Of a stretch of 64,000 nt of DNA, positions 35,191 to 44,195 are shown one piece after another. The DNA is taken from positions 1 to 64,000 of the forward strand of contig NZ_JAMFLY010000001.1 of assembly GCF_023502235.1 (NCBI RefSeq), in the 5' to 3' direction. The notes beneath the pieces were generated by a model that was not told the DNA's origin, did not search any database, and worked only from the letters and a program-made list of their open reading frames with translations. This DNA comes from Flagellimonas myxillae. GTDB lineage: Bacteria > Bacteroidota > Bacteroidia > Flavobacteriales > Flavobacteriaceae. The position numbers and the translations under genes are program-made. The first letter of the stretch is position 1; each line of letters begins with the position of its first letter.

Positions 35191-36465
35191 TTATAGCAAT
35201 TCCAACACCCTTTCCAATGCCATTCCTCGGGAACCTTTAATTAATAGGCTGCCTTTTTGCGGGGGATTTTCGGAAAGATGCATCTTCAAGGCTTCAAAAT
35301 CCTTGCATTGGAGAAACGGGGTCTGTGCCCCAAAGAAGTTACTGCCAACGAGCACCACATGCTCAAAACCCATTTCTTGGGCTAGGTCTGCTATCTGCTG
35401 ATGTTCTTGGTCGGCGTCGGTGCCCAACTCAAACATATCCCCTAAAATCAAGGTTTTGGAGGTAGCTTCCATGCTGCTGAAATTCTCCAGGGCAGCTTGC
35501 ATGCTTGTAGGATTGGCATTATAGGCATCCAATATGATTTTGTATCCCCCTTGCTCAATTATTTGGGACCTGTTGTTTTTGGGTTGATATGCCTCCAGGG
35601 CTTCTTTAATGTCGGAGGGGGACACATTGAAGTATTTGCCCATGGTGATTGCAGCACAACAGTTGGTGAAATTGTATTTACCGACCAATTGGGTTGCTAC
35701 CCGGGTTCCTTCAAATTCCAAAACCACAAAGGGATTGGCTTCCAAAAACTTAATGTTGAAATATTGGGGATTATCTATGCTGAACCCATACTTTTTAATA
35801 TGCGCTCCCAGTTTTTCAACCTGTACCGGGTCATCGGCGTTCATAAATACCGACTTTTTTCCAGTAATCAAATGCGTATAGAGTTCACTTTTGCCTTTGA
35901 TCACGCCTTCTGTGCCGCCAAACCCTTCCAAATGGGCTTTTCCAAAATTGGTGATATACCCAAAATCGGGTTCGGCAATTTTGCTGAGCATGGCAATTTC
36001 TCCTTGATGGTTAGCACCCATTTCCACAATTGCGATTTCAGTTTCCTTTGTAATGGTCAACAAGGTAAGGGGAACACCAATGTGGTTATTTAGGTTGCCT
36101 TTTGTGGCTATAGTGTTGTATTTTTTGGAAAGCACGCAGTTGATAAGCTCCTTGGTTGTGGTTTTGCCATTGCTTCCTGTTAAGGCGATTACTTTCGCCT
36201 TGCTAAGTTTTCTATGATGGCGGGCCAAATCCTGTAAAGTGGTTAGCACATCGGTTACTACAATACACTGTTCGGAAACTTTGTGTTCCTCCTCATCAAT
36301 GATCACATAGGCAGCACCTTTTTGTAAGGCTTCGGAAGTAAAGGTGTTTCCATTGAAATTTGGGCCCTTTAGGGCGAAGAAAAGACAGTTGTGGGTAATT
36401 TTTCTAGTGTCGGTACAAATGACAGGGTGTTCTTGAAAAAGTAGATGAAGCTGTTCCAATTTCAT
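35191..36465 (-). CDS. murF: UDP-MurNAc-tripeptide--D-Ala-D-Ala ligase
   Basis: A 424-residue cytoplasmic Mur ligase that adds D-Ala-D-Ala to the peptidoglycan precursor. N-terminal substrate domain 1-85 (TDTRKI), P-loop TGSNGKTTTKEL at 96-107, NNHIGVPLTLL and EMGANHQGEI in the ATPase domain, and the ligase domain with DAYNANPTSM and the end SLLIKGSRGM. Slightly shorter than E. coli MurF, as usual in this phylum. The gldJ terminator lies just upstream, so it has its own promoter or relies on read-through. Confidence 0.95.
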   Translation of the reverse strand: MKLEQLHLLFQEHPVICTDTRKITHNCLFFALKGPNFNGNTFTSEALQKGAAYVIIDEEEHKVSEQCIVVTDVLTTLQDLARHHRKLSKAKVIALTGSNGKTTTKELINCVLSKKYNTIATKGNLNNHIGVPLTLLTITKETEIAIVEMGANHQGEIAMLSKIAEPDFGYITNFGKAHLEGFGGTEGVIKGKSELYTHLITGKKSVFMNADDPVQVEKLGAHIKKYGFSIDNPQYFNIKFLEANPFVVLEFEGTRVATQLVGKYNFTNCCAAITMGKYFNVSPSDIKEALEAYQPKNNRSQIIEQGGYKIILDAYNANPTSMQAALENFSSMEATSKTLILGDMFELGTDADQEHQQIADLAQEMGFEHVVLVGSNFFGAQTPFLQCKDFEALKMHLSENPPQKGSLLIKGSRGMALERVLELL

Positions 36466-36476
36466 GAATCGAAGAT

Positions 36477-36505
36477 AAAAAAAGCCCCGATTATTATCGG
36501 GGCTT
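36477..36505 (-). terminator. Terminator of gldJ
   Basis: AAGCCCCGAT (36482-36491) pairs perfectly with ATCGGGGCTT (36496-36505) across a 4-base loop; seven T follow on the minus strand. It lies 21 bases after the gldJ stop and 12 before murF. Confidence 0.88.
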
Positions 36506-36526
36506 GTATCGTATTAAGTTTAGCTA

Positions 36527-38185
36527 TTATCTAGCTTTCTTATGCCTAACTGTTTTGTTCTTTGATTTGGACTTGGATCCGACTCTGGACATTGCACATC
36601 TAAATCCGATATCGTCTGTTGCCATGTATTGTGGCATGTACCTACGTTGTGCGGGATCCAGCCAGAAGGCACGATCTCTCCAAGACCCTCCTTTGTACAC
36701 CCGAACCTCGTCGTTGATCAAGGAAGTCCTATAGTTGGATGTGTCGTACTGTCGGATAAGTTTACCGGTGGAATCACGCTCTACCTTGTGCTTGGGTGAG
36801 TCGTACATTTTCCTGTTATCGGCCTCATCGCTAAATCTTTCAAAAAATCTTGAAGAACCTGGGTCGCCATCGCGATATCCTCGGTTATCACTGGAATCAA
36901 AATTCGTTCTTAAATACGTTTCTTCTTCGGTTACCGGAACCATTTCAATTTCACCGGGCAGGTTAATGGCTACGATTTTTCCATTCGGAAGCGTATCGTA
37001 TTTGATTTCATCTCTTAGGACTTTCACTTTACCATCATCGCCAATGGCTTTTTTGAGGAAGATGTTTCCTCGGTAGTAGTTAAAGTCACTGATTTCATCA
37101 TCAACAATAGGACGATAAACATCGGCTACCCATTCGGATACATTTCCGGCCATATCGTACAATCCGAAATCGTTGGGTTTGTATGATTTTACTTCCGCGG
37201 TGATGTCTGCACCATCGTCAGACCAACCTGCGATACCACCGTAATCCCCTTTGGCTTGTTTAAAATTGGCCAGCTGATCTCCGCGACCTACACGTTGTCC
37301 ATTTCTGGTATAGTCACCTTCCCATGGATATTTTTTTCTACCTCTATAGTTATTGTACTCTCTTGAACCAATAAGCGCTTGCGCTGCGTACTCCCATTCC
37401 GTCTCGGTCGGAAGTCGGTACTCTGGCATAATGATACCACTACTACGCTTTGCAAATACGCTAATGGAATCTCGCTTTTGCTTTCCTTGCAAAGAATCGA
37501 TTTGTCCACCATAAACAGATTCAGGATTATTCAAGTAAGCCTCAGTGCTGAAGGTACCTCCAATTTCTCCATTAAGTACCTGGTATTTTGCATCTTGTGC
37601 CAAGTAGCCCTCTCTTTCAAGCATGGCCTCGTTTACCCTATCGGTTCTCCATTCGGCATATTGAGAAGCCTGAACCCAATTCACACCAACTACAGGGTAC
37701 TCCGCATATGCTGGGTGTCTTAGATAGTTGTTGGTCATGGTCTCGTTGGAGCCCAATCGGTTTCTCCAAACCAAGGTATCCGGCAACGCACCGTTATAAA
37801 TGTTTCTATATTTTGGATTTTCAGGTGGGTAAACCGCTTTCAAGTAATCCAAATATTCCAGATACATCACGTTGGTAACTTCCGTCTCATCCATATAGAA
37901 GGATTGCACGTGCTGCTGGGTTGGCGTATTGTTCCAATCGTGCATAATGTCGTCCTGCACTTTCCCCTTGGTAAAGGTTCCTCCTTCAATAAACACAGTA
38001 CCCGGAGGGGTTTCTTGCTCTTTAAAGTCCGAATTGTATTGAAATCCACCTTCTTTGGCGTTGATCTTCCATCCCGTGGCTCTGGAGATGTTCTTTGAAG
38101 AAGAGGATGAGGAATTTTTACAACTGGTAAAACTTCCTACTATGACAGCACTGGAAAGTACAACTTTGATAAGATGTTTTTTCAT
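36527..38185 (-). CDS. gldJ: Gliding motility lipoprotein GldJ
   Basis: A 552-residue lipoprotein (signal peptide ending SFTSC, then a serine-rich stretch) with a formylglycine-generating-enzyme-like (SUMF1) fold: VFIEGGTFTKG, MDETEVTNVMYLEYLDY (key part ETEVTN), YRLPTETEWEYAA, FGLYDMAGNVSEWVADVY (key part DMAGNVSEW), VYKGGSWRDRAFWLD and GFRCAMSRV. By family knowledge GldJ is needed for gliding and stabilises T9SS components such as GldK in Flavobacterium johnsoniae. The basic tail is (K/S)-rich, as in other GldJ. It is divergent from porV, with 392 bases between. Confidence 0.94.
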   Translation of the reverse strand: MKKHLIKVVLSSAVIVGSFTSCKNSSSSSSKNISRATGWKINAKEGGFQYNSDFKEQETPPGTVFIEGGTFTKGKVQDDIMHDWNNTPTQQHVQSFYMDETEVTNVMYLEYLDYLKAVYPPENPKYRNIYNGALPDTLVWRNRLGSNETMTNNYLRHPAYAEYPVVGVNWVQASQYAEWRTDRVNEAMLEREGYLAQDAKYQVLNGEIGGTFSTEAYLNNPESVYGGQIDSLQGKQKRDSISVFAKRSSGIIMPEYRLPTETEWEYAAQALIGSREYNNYRGRKKYPWEGDYTRNGQRVGRGDQLANFKQAKGDYGGIAGWSDDGADITAEVKSYKPNDFGLYDMAGNVSEWVADVYRPIVDDEISDFNYYRGNIFLKKAIGDDGKVKVLRDEIKYDTLPNGKIVAINLPGEIEMVPVTEEETYLRTNFDSSDNRGYRDGDPGSSRFFERFSDEADNRKMYDSPKHKVERDSTGKLIRQYDTSNYRTSLINDEVRVYKGGSWRDRAFWLDPAQRRYMPQYMATDDIGFRCAMSRVGSKSKSKNKTVRHKKAR

Positions 38186-38577
38186 AATTTGGGCTTGAGT
38201 ACTTTAAAATAAGGGCTTTGACGCCTTATGCTACTTTAACTTGATTTTGATTTTTAAATCCTTCAATGGCATTAAAACGATGTTTTTGCCATAATATTTT
38301 GTGCTTGCAAAATAATTGTGACAATCATTCAACGGCATTTATTATAATCTAAACGTCAATGGCCTTAAATTAGTATGGAACCCATCGGTTTTAACGGTTT
38401 TGGACCTTCGTTGGCTCATGCTTGACTTACCTTTGTCGGGTTTCCTTTAAGAATTCGTTAAAAAAACGCGGGGTTAATATAAGAATTTGAGGAAATGCTC
38501 GTTTACATGTAATACGTCCAATGATATTTTATGGCATACATTGGGCCTCAATGTTTACTAAACGCTAAAAACAAAAA
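38186..38577. other. Divergent spacer between gldJ and porV
   Basis: A 392-base AT-rich gap. It must hold the promoters of both genes, though no exact TTTG-N-TAnnTTTG pair was found. CCAATG and CATTGG (about 38518-38546) form a loose inverted repeat. No remnant of porU, which lies here in F. johnsoniae, could be seen. Confidence 0.5.
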
Positions 38578-39723
38578 ATGAAAAAGTTACTATTACTGGT
38601 AGTGCTTCTTACCCTTGCCCCAAGGATCCATGCACAGCAAGAAAGAGTAATTACAACTGCAGTACCCTTTTTAACCATTGCTTCCGATGCCCGTGCATCG
38701 GGGATGGGGGATATGGGTGTTGCAACCTCCTTCGATGCGTATTCCCAACAATGGAACCCCGCAAAATTTGCCTTTGCCACCCAGAAAATGGGAATTGGCG
38801 CGAGCTATACCCCGTATTTGGAAAGTATTGTTAACGATGTATCCCTGTTGAACGCAAGTTTTTTCAACAAGGTGAACGATCGTAGTGCCTTTGCTTTTAG
38901 CATCAGGTATTTTGGGTTGGGTGAAATTGAACTCAGACAAACCATAGATGAGGACCCTACCTTGGTTAAGCCCAATGAATTTGCAATTGATGGATCGTAT
39001 TCATTGAAACTAAGCCAGACCTTTTCCATGGCGGTGGCCGGAAGGTTTATCAGTTCCAACTTAAGATTTCAGGATGGCGCACAGGATTCACAAGCTGCCA
39101 ATTCCTTTGCTGTGGATGTCGCGGGATTTTTCCGTTCAAGGGAAATTGCCTATGATAACTTTGACGGTCGTTGGAGGGCAGGTTTCAATATTTCAAACCT
39201 AGGAGGTAAAATCCAATATGATGAAGGAGGCCAGCAAAACTTTTTGCCGACCAACTTAAAGTTCGGTGCCGGTTTTGATTTCATTTTTGATCAAGATAAC
39301 GTGCTTGGACTACATACCGAGTTCAACAAGCTTTTGGTTCCCACACCTCGTGACTTCACAGGAGATGGACAAATCACCGCGGAGGATAACAACGAATACC
39401 AACAGATCAGCTTTTTGAGCGGGGTGTTCGAATCACTTGGTGATGCCCCTGACGGTTTCAGTGAAGAGTTAAAGGAGGTGACCTGGGCCTTGGGTGCAGA
39501 ATACAAATATATGGAGGCCTTTATGCTTCGTGCTGGATACTTTAATGAAAGTGAGCTCAAGGGTGCAAGACAGTTCTTTACCTTGGGAGCTGGTTTCAAG
39601 TTCAAGGCAGCCCAAATAGATCTATCTTATTTGTTTTCTACCGCACAGGTGAGAAATCCGTTGGAGAACACTTTACGCTTCTCCCTAACCTTTAATCTAG
39701 GGGAGGAGTTTTTGAACGATTAG
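38578..39723 (+). CDS. porV: T9SS outer-membrane protein PorV (LptO)
   Basis: A 381-residue barrel protein of the FadL family. The signal peptide ends RIHAQ. The mature start (TTAVPFLTIASDARASGMGDMGVAT, key part SDARASGMGDMGVA) and the WNPAKFAF motif are diagnostic for PorV. By family knowledge PorV shuttles cargo with T9SS sorting domains from the translocon to the PorU attachment and cleavage complex. Length is typical. The beta-helix protein at the left edge is a probable client. It is followed by a terminator and then cdd. Confidence 0.94.
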   Translation: MKKLLLLVVLLTLAPRIHAQQERVITTAVPFLTIASDARASGMGDMGVATSFDAYSQQWNPAKFAFATQKMGIGASYTPYLESIVNDVSLLNASFFNKVNDRSAFAFSIRYFGLGEIELRQTIDEDPTLVKPNEFAIDGSYSLKLSQTFSMAVAGRFISSNLRFQDGAQDSQAANSFAVDVAGFFRSREIAYDNFDGRWRAGFNISNLGGKIQYDEGGQQNFLPTNLKFGAGFDFIFDQDNVLGLHTEFNKLLVPTPRDFTGDGQITAEDNNEYQQISFLSGVFESLGDAPDGFSEELKEVTWALGAEYKYMEAFMLRAGYFNESELKGARQFFTLGAGFKFKAAQIDLSYLFSTAQVRNPLENTLRFSLTFNLGEEFLND

Positions 39724-39751
39724 TAAAATTGCTCATGAAAATATTGGAAAG

Positions 39752-39780
39752 CCTGTCCTTGGACAGGTTTTCTTATTTTT
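39752..39780 (+). terminator. Terminator of porV
   Basis: CCTGTCC (39752-39758) pairs with GGACAGG (39761-39767), followed by a T-rich run to 39780. It lies 28 bases after porV. Confidence 0.7.
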
Positions 39781-39800
39781 GATATATACCTACATTCAGG

Positions 39801-40292
39801 ATGAAGAAACAACAAATAGGGTTTGAACTTTCCATTTACGAAAACCCGGAGGAGCTGCCACAAAAAGAACAGAAATTGTTACAAGCCGCCGAGGATGCAC
39901 GCGAAAACGCCTATGCGCCATACTCCAGTTTTAAAGTGGGCGCTGCCATCTTGTTGGAAAACGGGGAAACCGTAATAGGGAACAACCAGGAAAACGCTTC
40001 CTACCCATCCGGACTTTGTGCGGAACGGGTTGCTGTATTTCAGGCCGGGGCAAGGTATCCTGGAGTGCCCATTGTGGCCATTGCAATCAGTGCCACTTCC
40101 AAAGATTATGTGGTGGATGAACCAGCGGCACCCTGTGGCAATTGTAGGCAATCCATTATCGAATATGAACAACGTCAAAACAAGCCCATTGCCCTACTGC
40201 TTCGGGGAGAGATTGGGGCGGTCTATAAATGCACTTCCATCGGGGACATTTTGCCCTTAGCTTTCAGCAGTTCATTTTTGACCGATTCTTAA
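39801..40292 (+). CDS. cdd: Cytidine deaminase
   Basis: A 163-residue zinc enzyme that converts (deoxy)cytidine to (deoxy)uridine in pyrimidine salvage. Catalytic C73-A74-E75 in GLCAERVA and the zinc cysteines C112 and C115 in APCGNCRQ are present, as is YAPYSSFKVGAA, the substrate-contact segment. The extra 20 N-terminal residues are usual in flavobacterial members. It lies between porV and pdhA. Confidence 0.95.
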   Translation: MKKQQIGFELSIYENPEELPQKEQKLLQAAEDARENAYAPYSSFKVGAAILLENGETVIGNNQENASYPSGLCAERVAVFQAGARYPGVPIVAIAISATSKDYVVDEPAAPCGNCRQSIIEYEQRQNKPIALLLRGEIGAVYKCTSIGDILPLAFSSSFLTDS

Positions 40293-40300
40293 TCCAAATC

Positions 40301-40331
40301 TTTTCACAAAACAGATATATATGTATTTTTG
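40301..40331 (+). promoter_or_regulatory. Likely promoter of pdhA-pdhC
   Basis: TTTT (40301-40304), 19 bases, TATTTTTG (40324-40331). The -7 box is exact; the -33 box has T in place of the final G. The start point would be about 37 bases before pdhA. Confidence 0.5.
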
Positions 40332-40373
40332 CTGTTCTCCAAGACCGGGGAATTTCATTTAATACAACAGTTG

Positions 40374-41372
40374 ATGAAAAAAATCACCAAAGAAGTTTAC
40401 CTTAAATGGTATGAGGACATGTTGTTCTGGAGAAAGTTCGAGGACAAATTGGCCGCCGTATATATCCAACAAAAAGTTCGGGGTTTTCTACATTTATACA
40501 ATGGACAAGAAGCTGTTTTGGCAGGTTCGTTGCATGCCATGGATTTGACCAAGGACCGAATGATCACCGCTTATCGTAATCACGTTCAACCCATAGGAAT
40601 GGGGGTGGATCCACGGAAGGTGATGGCCGAGCTATACGGAAAGGTAACAGGTACCTCTAAAGGTATGGGTGGTTCCATGCATATTTTTTCCAAGGAGCAC
40701 CGTTTTTATGGCGGTCATGGTATCGTAGGGGGACAAATTCCCCTAGGGGCAGGTTTGGCCTTTGCCGATAAATATTTTAAAAGGGACGCGGTTACCCTTT
40801 GCTATATGGGAGATGGGGCCGTAAGACAAGGTTCTTTGCACGAGGCCTTCAACCTGGCCATGCTTTGGCAACTACCTGTGGTTTTTATTTGTGAAAACAA
40901 TGGCTATGCGATGGGAACATCCGTAGCAAGAACAGCGCATACCACCGAAATTTGGAAATTGGGACTTGGTTATGAAATGCCTTGTACCGATGTGGATGGA
41001 ATGGACCCGGCAGCCGTGGCCAAGGAAGTGGACAAGGCCGTTGAAAGGGCCCGAACAGGAGGAGGTCCAACTTTCTTGGAAATGAAGACCTACCGTTACA
41101 GAGGGCACTCCATGTCCGATGCGCAACATTACCGTACCAAAGAGGAAGTGGAGGAATACAAGAAAATTGACCCGATCACCCAAGTAAAAGATGTTATTCT
41201 TGAGAAAGGATACGCAACAGAGGAAGAAATTAAAGTGATGGACCAAAGGGTGAAGGATTTGGTATCCGAATGTGAAAAGTTTGCAGAGGAATCGGACTTT
41301 CCACCGATCCAGCAGCTGTACGATACCGTATACGAACAAGAAGATTATCCATTTTTACAACATAAATTATAA
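40374..41372 (+). CDS. pdhA: Pyruvate dehydrogenase E1, alpha subunit
   Basis: A 332-residue thiamine-diphosphate subunit that decarboxylates pyruvate. The TPP motif GDGAVRQGSLHEAFN through ENN, and YRYRGHSMSDAQHYR with the phosphorylation-loop-like HSMSD, are visible. The start at 40374 (MKKITKEVYLKWYEDM, the normal N-terminus) is preferred over 40329. pdhC begins 4 bases after the stop. The beta subunit gene is not in this window; in Flavobacteriaceae it is often encoded elsewhere. Confidence 0.94.
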   Translation: MKKITKEVYLKWYEDMLFWRKFEDKLAAVYIQQKVRGFLHLYNGQEAVLAGSLHAMDLTKDRMITAYRNHVQPIGMGVDPRKVMAELYGKVTGTSKGMGGSMHIFSKEHRFYGGHGIVGGQIPLGAGLAFADKYFKRDAVTLCYMGDGAVRQGSLHEAFNLAMLWQLPVVFICENNGYAMGTSVARTAHTTEIWKLGLGYEMPCTDVDGMDPAAVAKEVDKAVERARTGGGPTFLEMKTYRYRGHSMSDAQHYRTKEEVEEYKKIDPITQVKDVILEKGYATEEEIKVMDQRVKDLVSECEKFAEESDFPPIQQLYDTVYEQEDYPFLQHKL

Positions 41373-41376
41373 GTAG

Positions 41377-42999
41377 ATGGCAGAAGTGATCAACATGCCT
41401 CGATTGAGCGATACCATGGAAGAAGGAACCGTGGCAAAATGGCTCAAAAATGTCGGGGACAAGGTAGAGGAAGGTGATATTTTGGCCGAGATCGAAACGG
41501 ACAAGGCCACCATGGAATTTGAATCCTTTCATGAGGGTACCCTGTTGCACATAGGTATCGCCGAAGGCGATGGTGCCCCTGTAGATACACTTTTGGCCAT
41601 TATTGGTGAAGATGGTGAGGATATATCCGCTTTGTTGGCCGGGGGTGGTAATGCTGCTCCAGCAGAAGAAGCTCCTGCTCCGGTTGCCGAAAGCGCCCCA
41701 GTTGCGGCCCCTGCAGCCAGTGCGGCTGCCATTCCAGAAGGCGTGGAGATTGTAAAAATGCCCCGACTTAGTGACACCATGGAGGAAGGTACCGTTGCCT
41801 CATGGTTAAAAAAGGTGGGCGATACCGTCGAAGAAGGTGATATTTTGGCCGAAATCGAAACGGATAAGGCCACCATGGAATTCGAATCCTTCTATTCGGG
41901 TATTCTATTGCATATCGGAATCCAAGAGGGTGAATCCGCACCAGTGGATGATGTATTGGCCGTTATAGGACCAGAAGGAACCGATGTAAGTGCGGTTTTA
42001 AGTGCACCTGCGAGCGCTCCTGTAGCCGATAGCGCCCCGGAAGAGGCAGCAGCTGCAGCTCCTGAAACCCAAGAAATTGCACAAGCTGCACCTTCCCAGA
42101 ATGGACGCATATTGGCCTCTCCATTGGCTAAAAAAATAGCGAGCGACAAAGGAATCAATCTAGCAGATGTGACTGGATCTGGTGACCACGGTAGAATTGT
42201 AAAAAGGGATGTGGAGAACTTCCAGCCCTCACAAGCACCGGCACCAGCTGCTGTTCCCGCAGCAGAGACTTCGGCAGCTGCCACTCCGATTACCCCAATA
42301 AGTTTGCCTGTTGGGGAAGAGAGCCAAGAAGAAGTGAAAAACTCAACCATGCGCAAGGTGATAGCCAAACGCTTGGGAGAGTCCAAATTCTCCGCTCCGC
42401 ATTACTACCTTACCATAGAGGTGGATATGGACAATGCAAAAGCTTCACGAGCGCAGATCAATAGTTTACCGGATACCAAAGTATCTTTTAATGATATGGT
42501 GCTTAAAGCCTGTGCCATGGCATTGAAAAAGCATCCGCAGGTCAACACAACTTGGAATGGCGATTCCACCATATACAAACACCATGTACACATGGGAGTA
42601 GCCGTGGCTGTTGACGAAGGATTGGTGGTGCCTGTGATTAAATTCGCGGATCAGTTGAGCCTAACCCAGTTGGGTACCTCTGTGAAGGATTTGGCGGGAC
42701 GTGCACGGACTAAAAAAATCAAGCCGGATGAGATGGAAGGAAGCACCTTTACAGTGTCCAACTTGGGAATGTTCGGGATTTTGGAGTTTACCTCCATTAT
42801 CAATCAGCCCAATTCGGCAATTTTATCCGTAGGGGCCATCGTGGATAAACCTGTCGTGAAGAACGGTGAGGTTGTTCCCGGTAGCACAATGAAAGTAACC
42901 TTGGCCTGCGATCATAGAACCGTGGACGGCGCTACTGGTGCCCAATTCCTGCAGACGCTTCGGGCGTATCTGGAAAACCCGGTGACCATGCTGGCCTAA
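41377..42999 (+). CDS. pdhC: Dihydrolipoyl acetyltransferase (PDH E2) with two lipoyl domains
   Basis: A 540-residue E2 core of pyruvate dehydrogenase. Two almost identical lipoyl domains have lipoylated lysines K43 and K164, each in ETDKATMEFES. Ala/Pro-rich linkers follow, then an E3/E1-binding domain (about 245-285, RILASPLAKKIASDKG, key part SPLAKKIA), then the acetyltransferase domain with catalytic DHRTVDGA near residue 512. It is co-transcribed with pdhA (4 bases apart) and ends at a strong terminator. The two lipoyl domains probably came from an internal duplication. Confidence 0.95.
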   Translation: MAEVINMPRLSDTMEEGTVAKWLKNVGDKVEEGDILAEIETDKATMEFESFHEGTLLHIGIAEGDGAPVDTLLAIIGEDGEDISALLAGGGNAAPAEEAPAPVAESAPVAAPAASAAAIPEGVEIVKMPRLSDTMEEGTVASWLKKVGDTVEEGDILAEIETDKATMEFESFYSGILLHIGIQEGESAPVDDVLAVIGPEGTDVSAVLSAPASAPVADSAPEEAAAAAPETQEIAQAAPSQNGRILASPLAKKIASDKGINLADVTGSGDHGRIVKRDVENFQPSQAPAPAAVPAAETSAAATPITPISLPVGEESQEEVKNSTMRKVIAKRLGESKFSAPHYYLTIEVDMDNAKASRAQINSLPDTKVSFNDMVLKACAMALKKHPQVNTTWNGDSTIYKHHVHMGVAVAVDEGLVVPVIKFADQLSLTQLGTSVKDLAGRARTKKIKPDEMEGSTFTVSNLGMFGILEFTSIINQPNSAILSVGAIVDKPVVKNGEVVPGSTMKVTLACDHRTVDGATGAQFLQTLRAYLENPVTMLA

Positions 43000-43034
43000 T
43001 TAGCAGTCAAGAACTGATTTTTATGAAAATATGT

Positions 43035-43062
43035 AAAAGCATCCTTTTAGGATGCTTTTTTT
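43035..43062 (+). terminator. Terminator of pdhA-pdhC
   Basis: AAAAGCATCC (43035-43044) pairs perfectly with GGATGCTTTT (43050-43059), with T to 43062. Confidence 0.88.
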
Positions 43063-43086
43063 ATCTTTAAAAGCAAATTCATCAAT

Positions 43087-44118
43087 ATGAAAAACATTCT
43101 AAGTTGCTTGGCAATACTGCTTGCTGTGGGTTGTGGTTCAACCCAAAAAATTGAAACCTATTCCGCTTCGGGCCAAGAAGGGGCTGGTGGACCAGAAGGA
43201 CTTAAGGGAAGTGTGGCCCAAGAAACCAAGGCCAATGAAAAATCGAATACTGGACGAACAGATGCCCAACGCATTGGAGAGATCATGACCTATTTGGCTT
43301 CCGACGAATTAAAAGGTCGTGATTCCGGAAGTGAAGGCATTGAAATGGCTGCCAAATACATTGAAAATTACTTTAGCTCCCATCAGGTAAAGCCTTATTT
43401 TGAATCGTATCGGGATACGCTTTCCAATTTTGAGAATCCCTCATACAATGTACTGGGTGTTGTGGAAGGGAACGATCCCGAATTAAAAAAGGAATACATT
43501 CTGGTCGGCGCCCACTATGACCATATAGGAATCATCACTGCTGAAAATGGAGATAACATTGCCAACGGCGCCAACGACAATGCCTCAGGAACTGCTACTG
43601 TAATGGAGTTGGCTCGATACTTCGGAACAAAAAAGACCAATAAAAGGAGCCTGATCTTTGCCTTGTTCAGTGCAGAGGAAAAAGGACTCTTGGGCTCCGA
43701 ACACCTTGCCAAAAAGCTGAAGGAGCAAAACCTGAACCTCTACGCCATGCTCAATTTTGAAATGACAGGGGTGCCGTTACAGGATAAGGACTATTTTGTG
43801 TACATCACGGGATATGAAATGTCTAATTTGGCTGAAGTGAGCAATGCGCATGCGAAGGAAAACTTGGTAGGCTTTTTATCCACAGCCAAGGAATATAGTT
43901 TGTTCCAACGGTCTGATAATTATCCGTTCCATAAAGAGTTTGGAGTCCCTTCCCATACTTTCTGCACCTTTGATTTTACCAATTTTAACCATTACCATAA
44001 GGTTGGGGATGAAGTAAGTTTAATGGATTTTGAACATATGGCGACCTTGGTTAACAAATTGCAACCGGTGTTGGAGGGCATCGCCAATGCAGCAGACCAA
44101 GAAATCAAAATAAACTAG
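43087..44118 (+). CDS. M28-family metallopeptidase lipoprotein
   Basis: A 343-residue exported zinc peptidase. The signal ends LLAVGC, a lipobox, so it is membrane-anchored. The peptidase domain holds the zinc ligands: H in GAHYDHIG, D in GANDNASG, the E-E pair in SAEEKGLLGSEH and the last H in NFNHYHKVGDE. These match M28 aminopeptidases. A linker rich in G, E and K (residues 25-60) precedes the domain. It is transcribed alone, after the pdhC terminator. Confidence 0.92.
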   Translation: MKNILSCLAILLAVGCGSTQKIETYSASGQEGAGGPEGLKGSVAQETKANEKSNTGRTDAQRIGEIMTYLASDELKGRDSGSEGIEMAAKYIENYFSSHQVKPYFESYRDTLSNFENPSYNVLGVVEGNDPELKKEYILVGAHYDHIGIITAENGDNIANGANDNASGTATVMELARYFGTKKTNKRSLIFALFSAEEKGLLGSEHLAKKLKEQNLNLYAMLNFEMTGVPLQDKDYFVYITGYEMSNLAEVSNAHAKENLVGFLSTAKEYSLFQRSDNYPFHKEFGVPSHTFCTFDFTNFNHYHKVGDEVSLMDFEHMATLVNKLQPVLEGIANAADQEIKIN

Positions 44119-44195
44119 ATCAAAACGTTTTTTCGAATCTTTTTAGGAGGGGAAATGCTGGATTTTCTCCGTAGCTGAAAAGACAATATAGGATT

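Noticed and set aside
39774..39781. TATTTTTG box as cdd promoter
   Set aside because: It overlaps the porV terminator T run, and the nearest TTG is 12 or 27 bases away.
41529..42386. Minus-strand frames opposite pdhC
   Set aside because: Low-complexity shadows of the Ala/Pro linkers and lipoyl domains.
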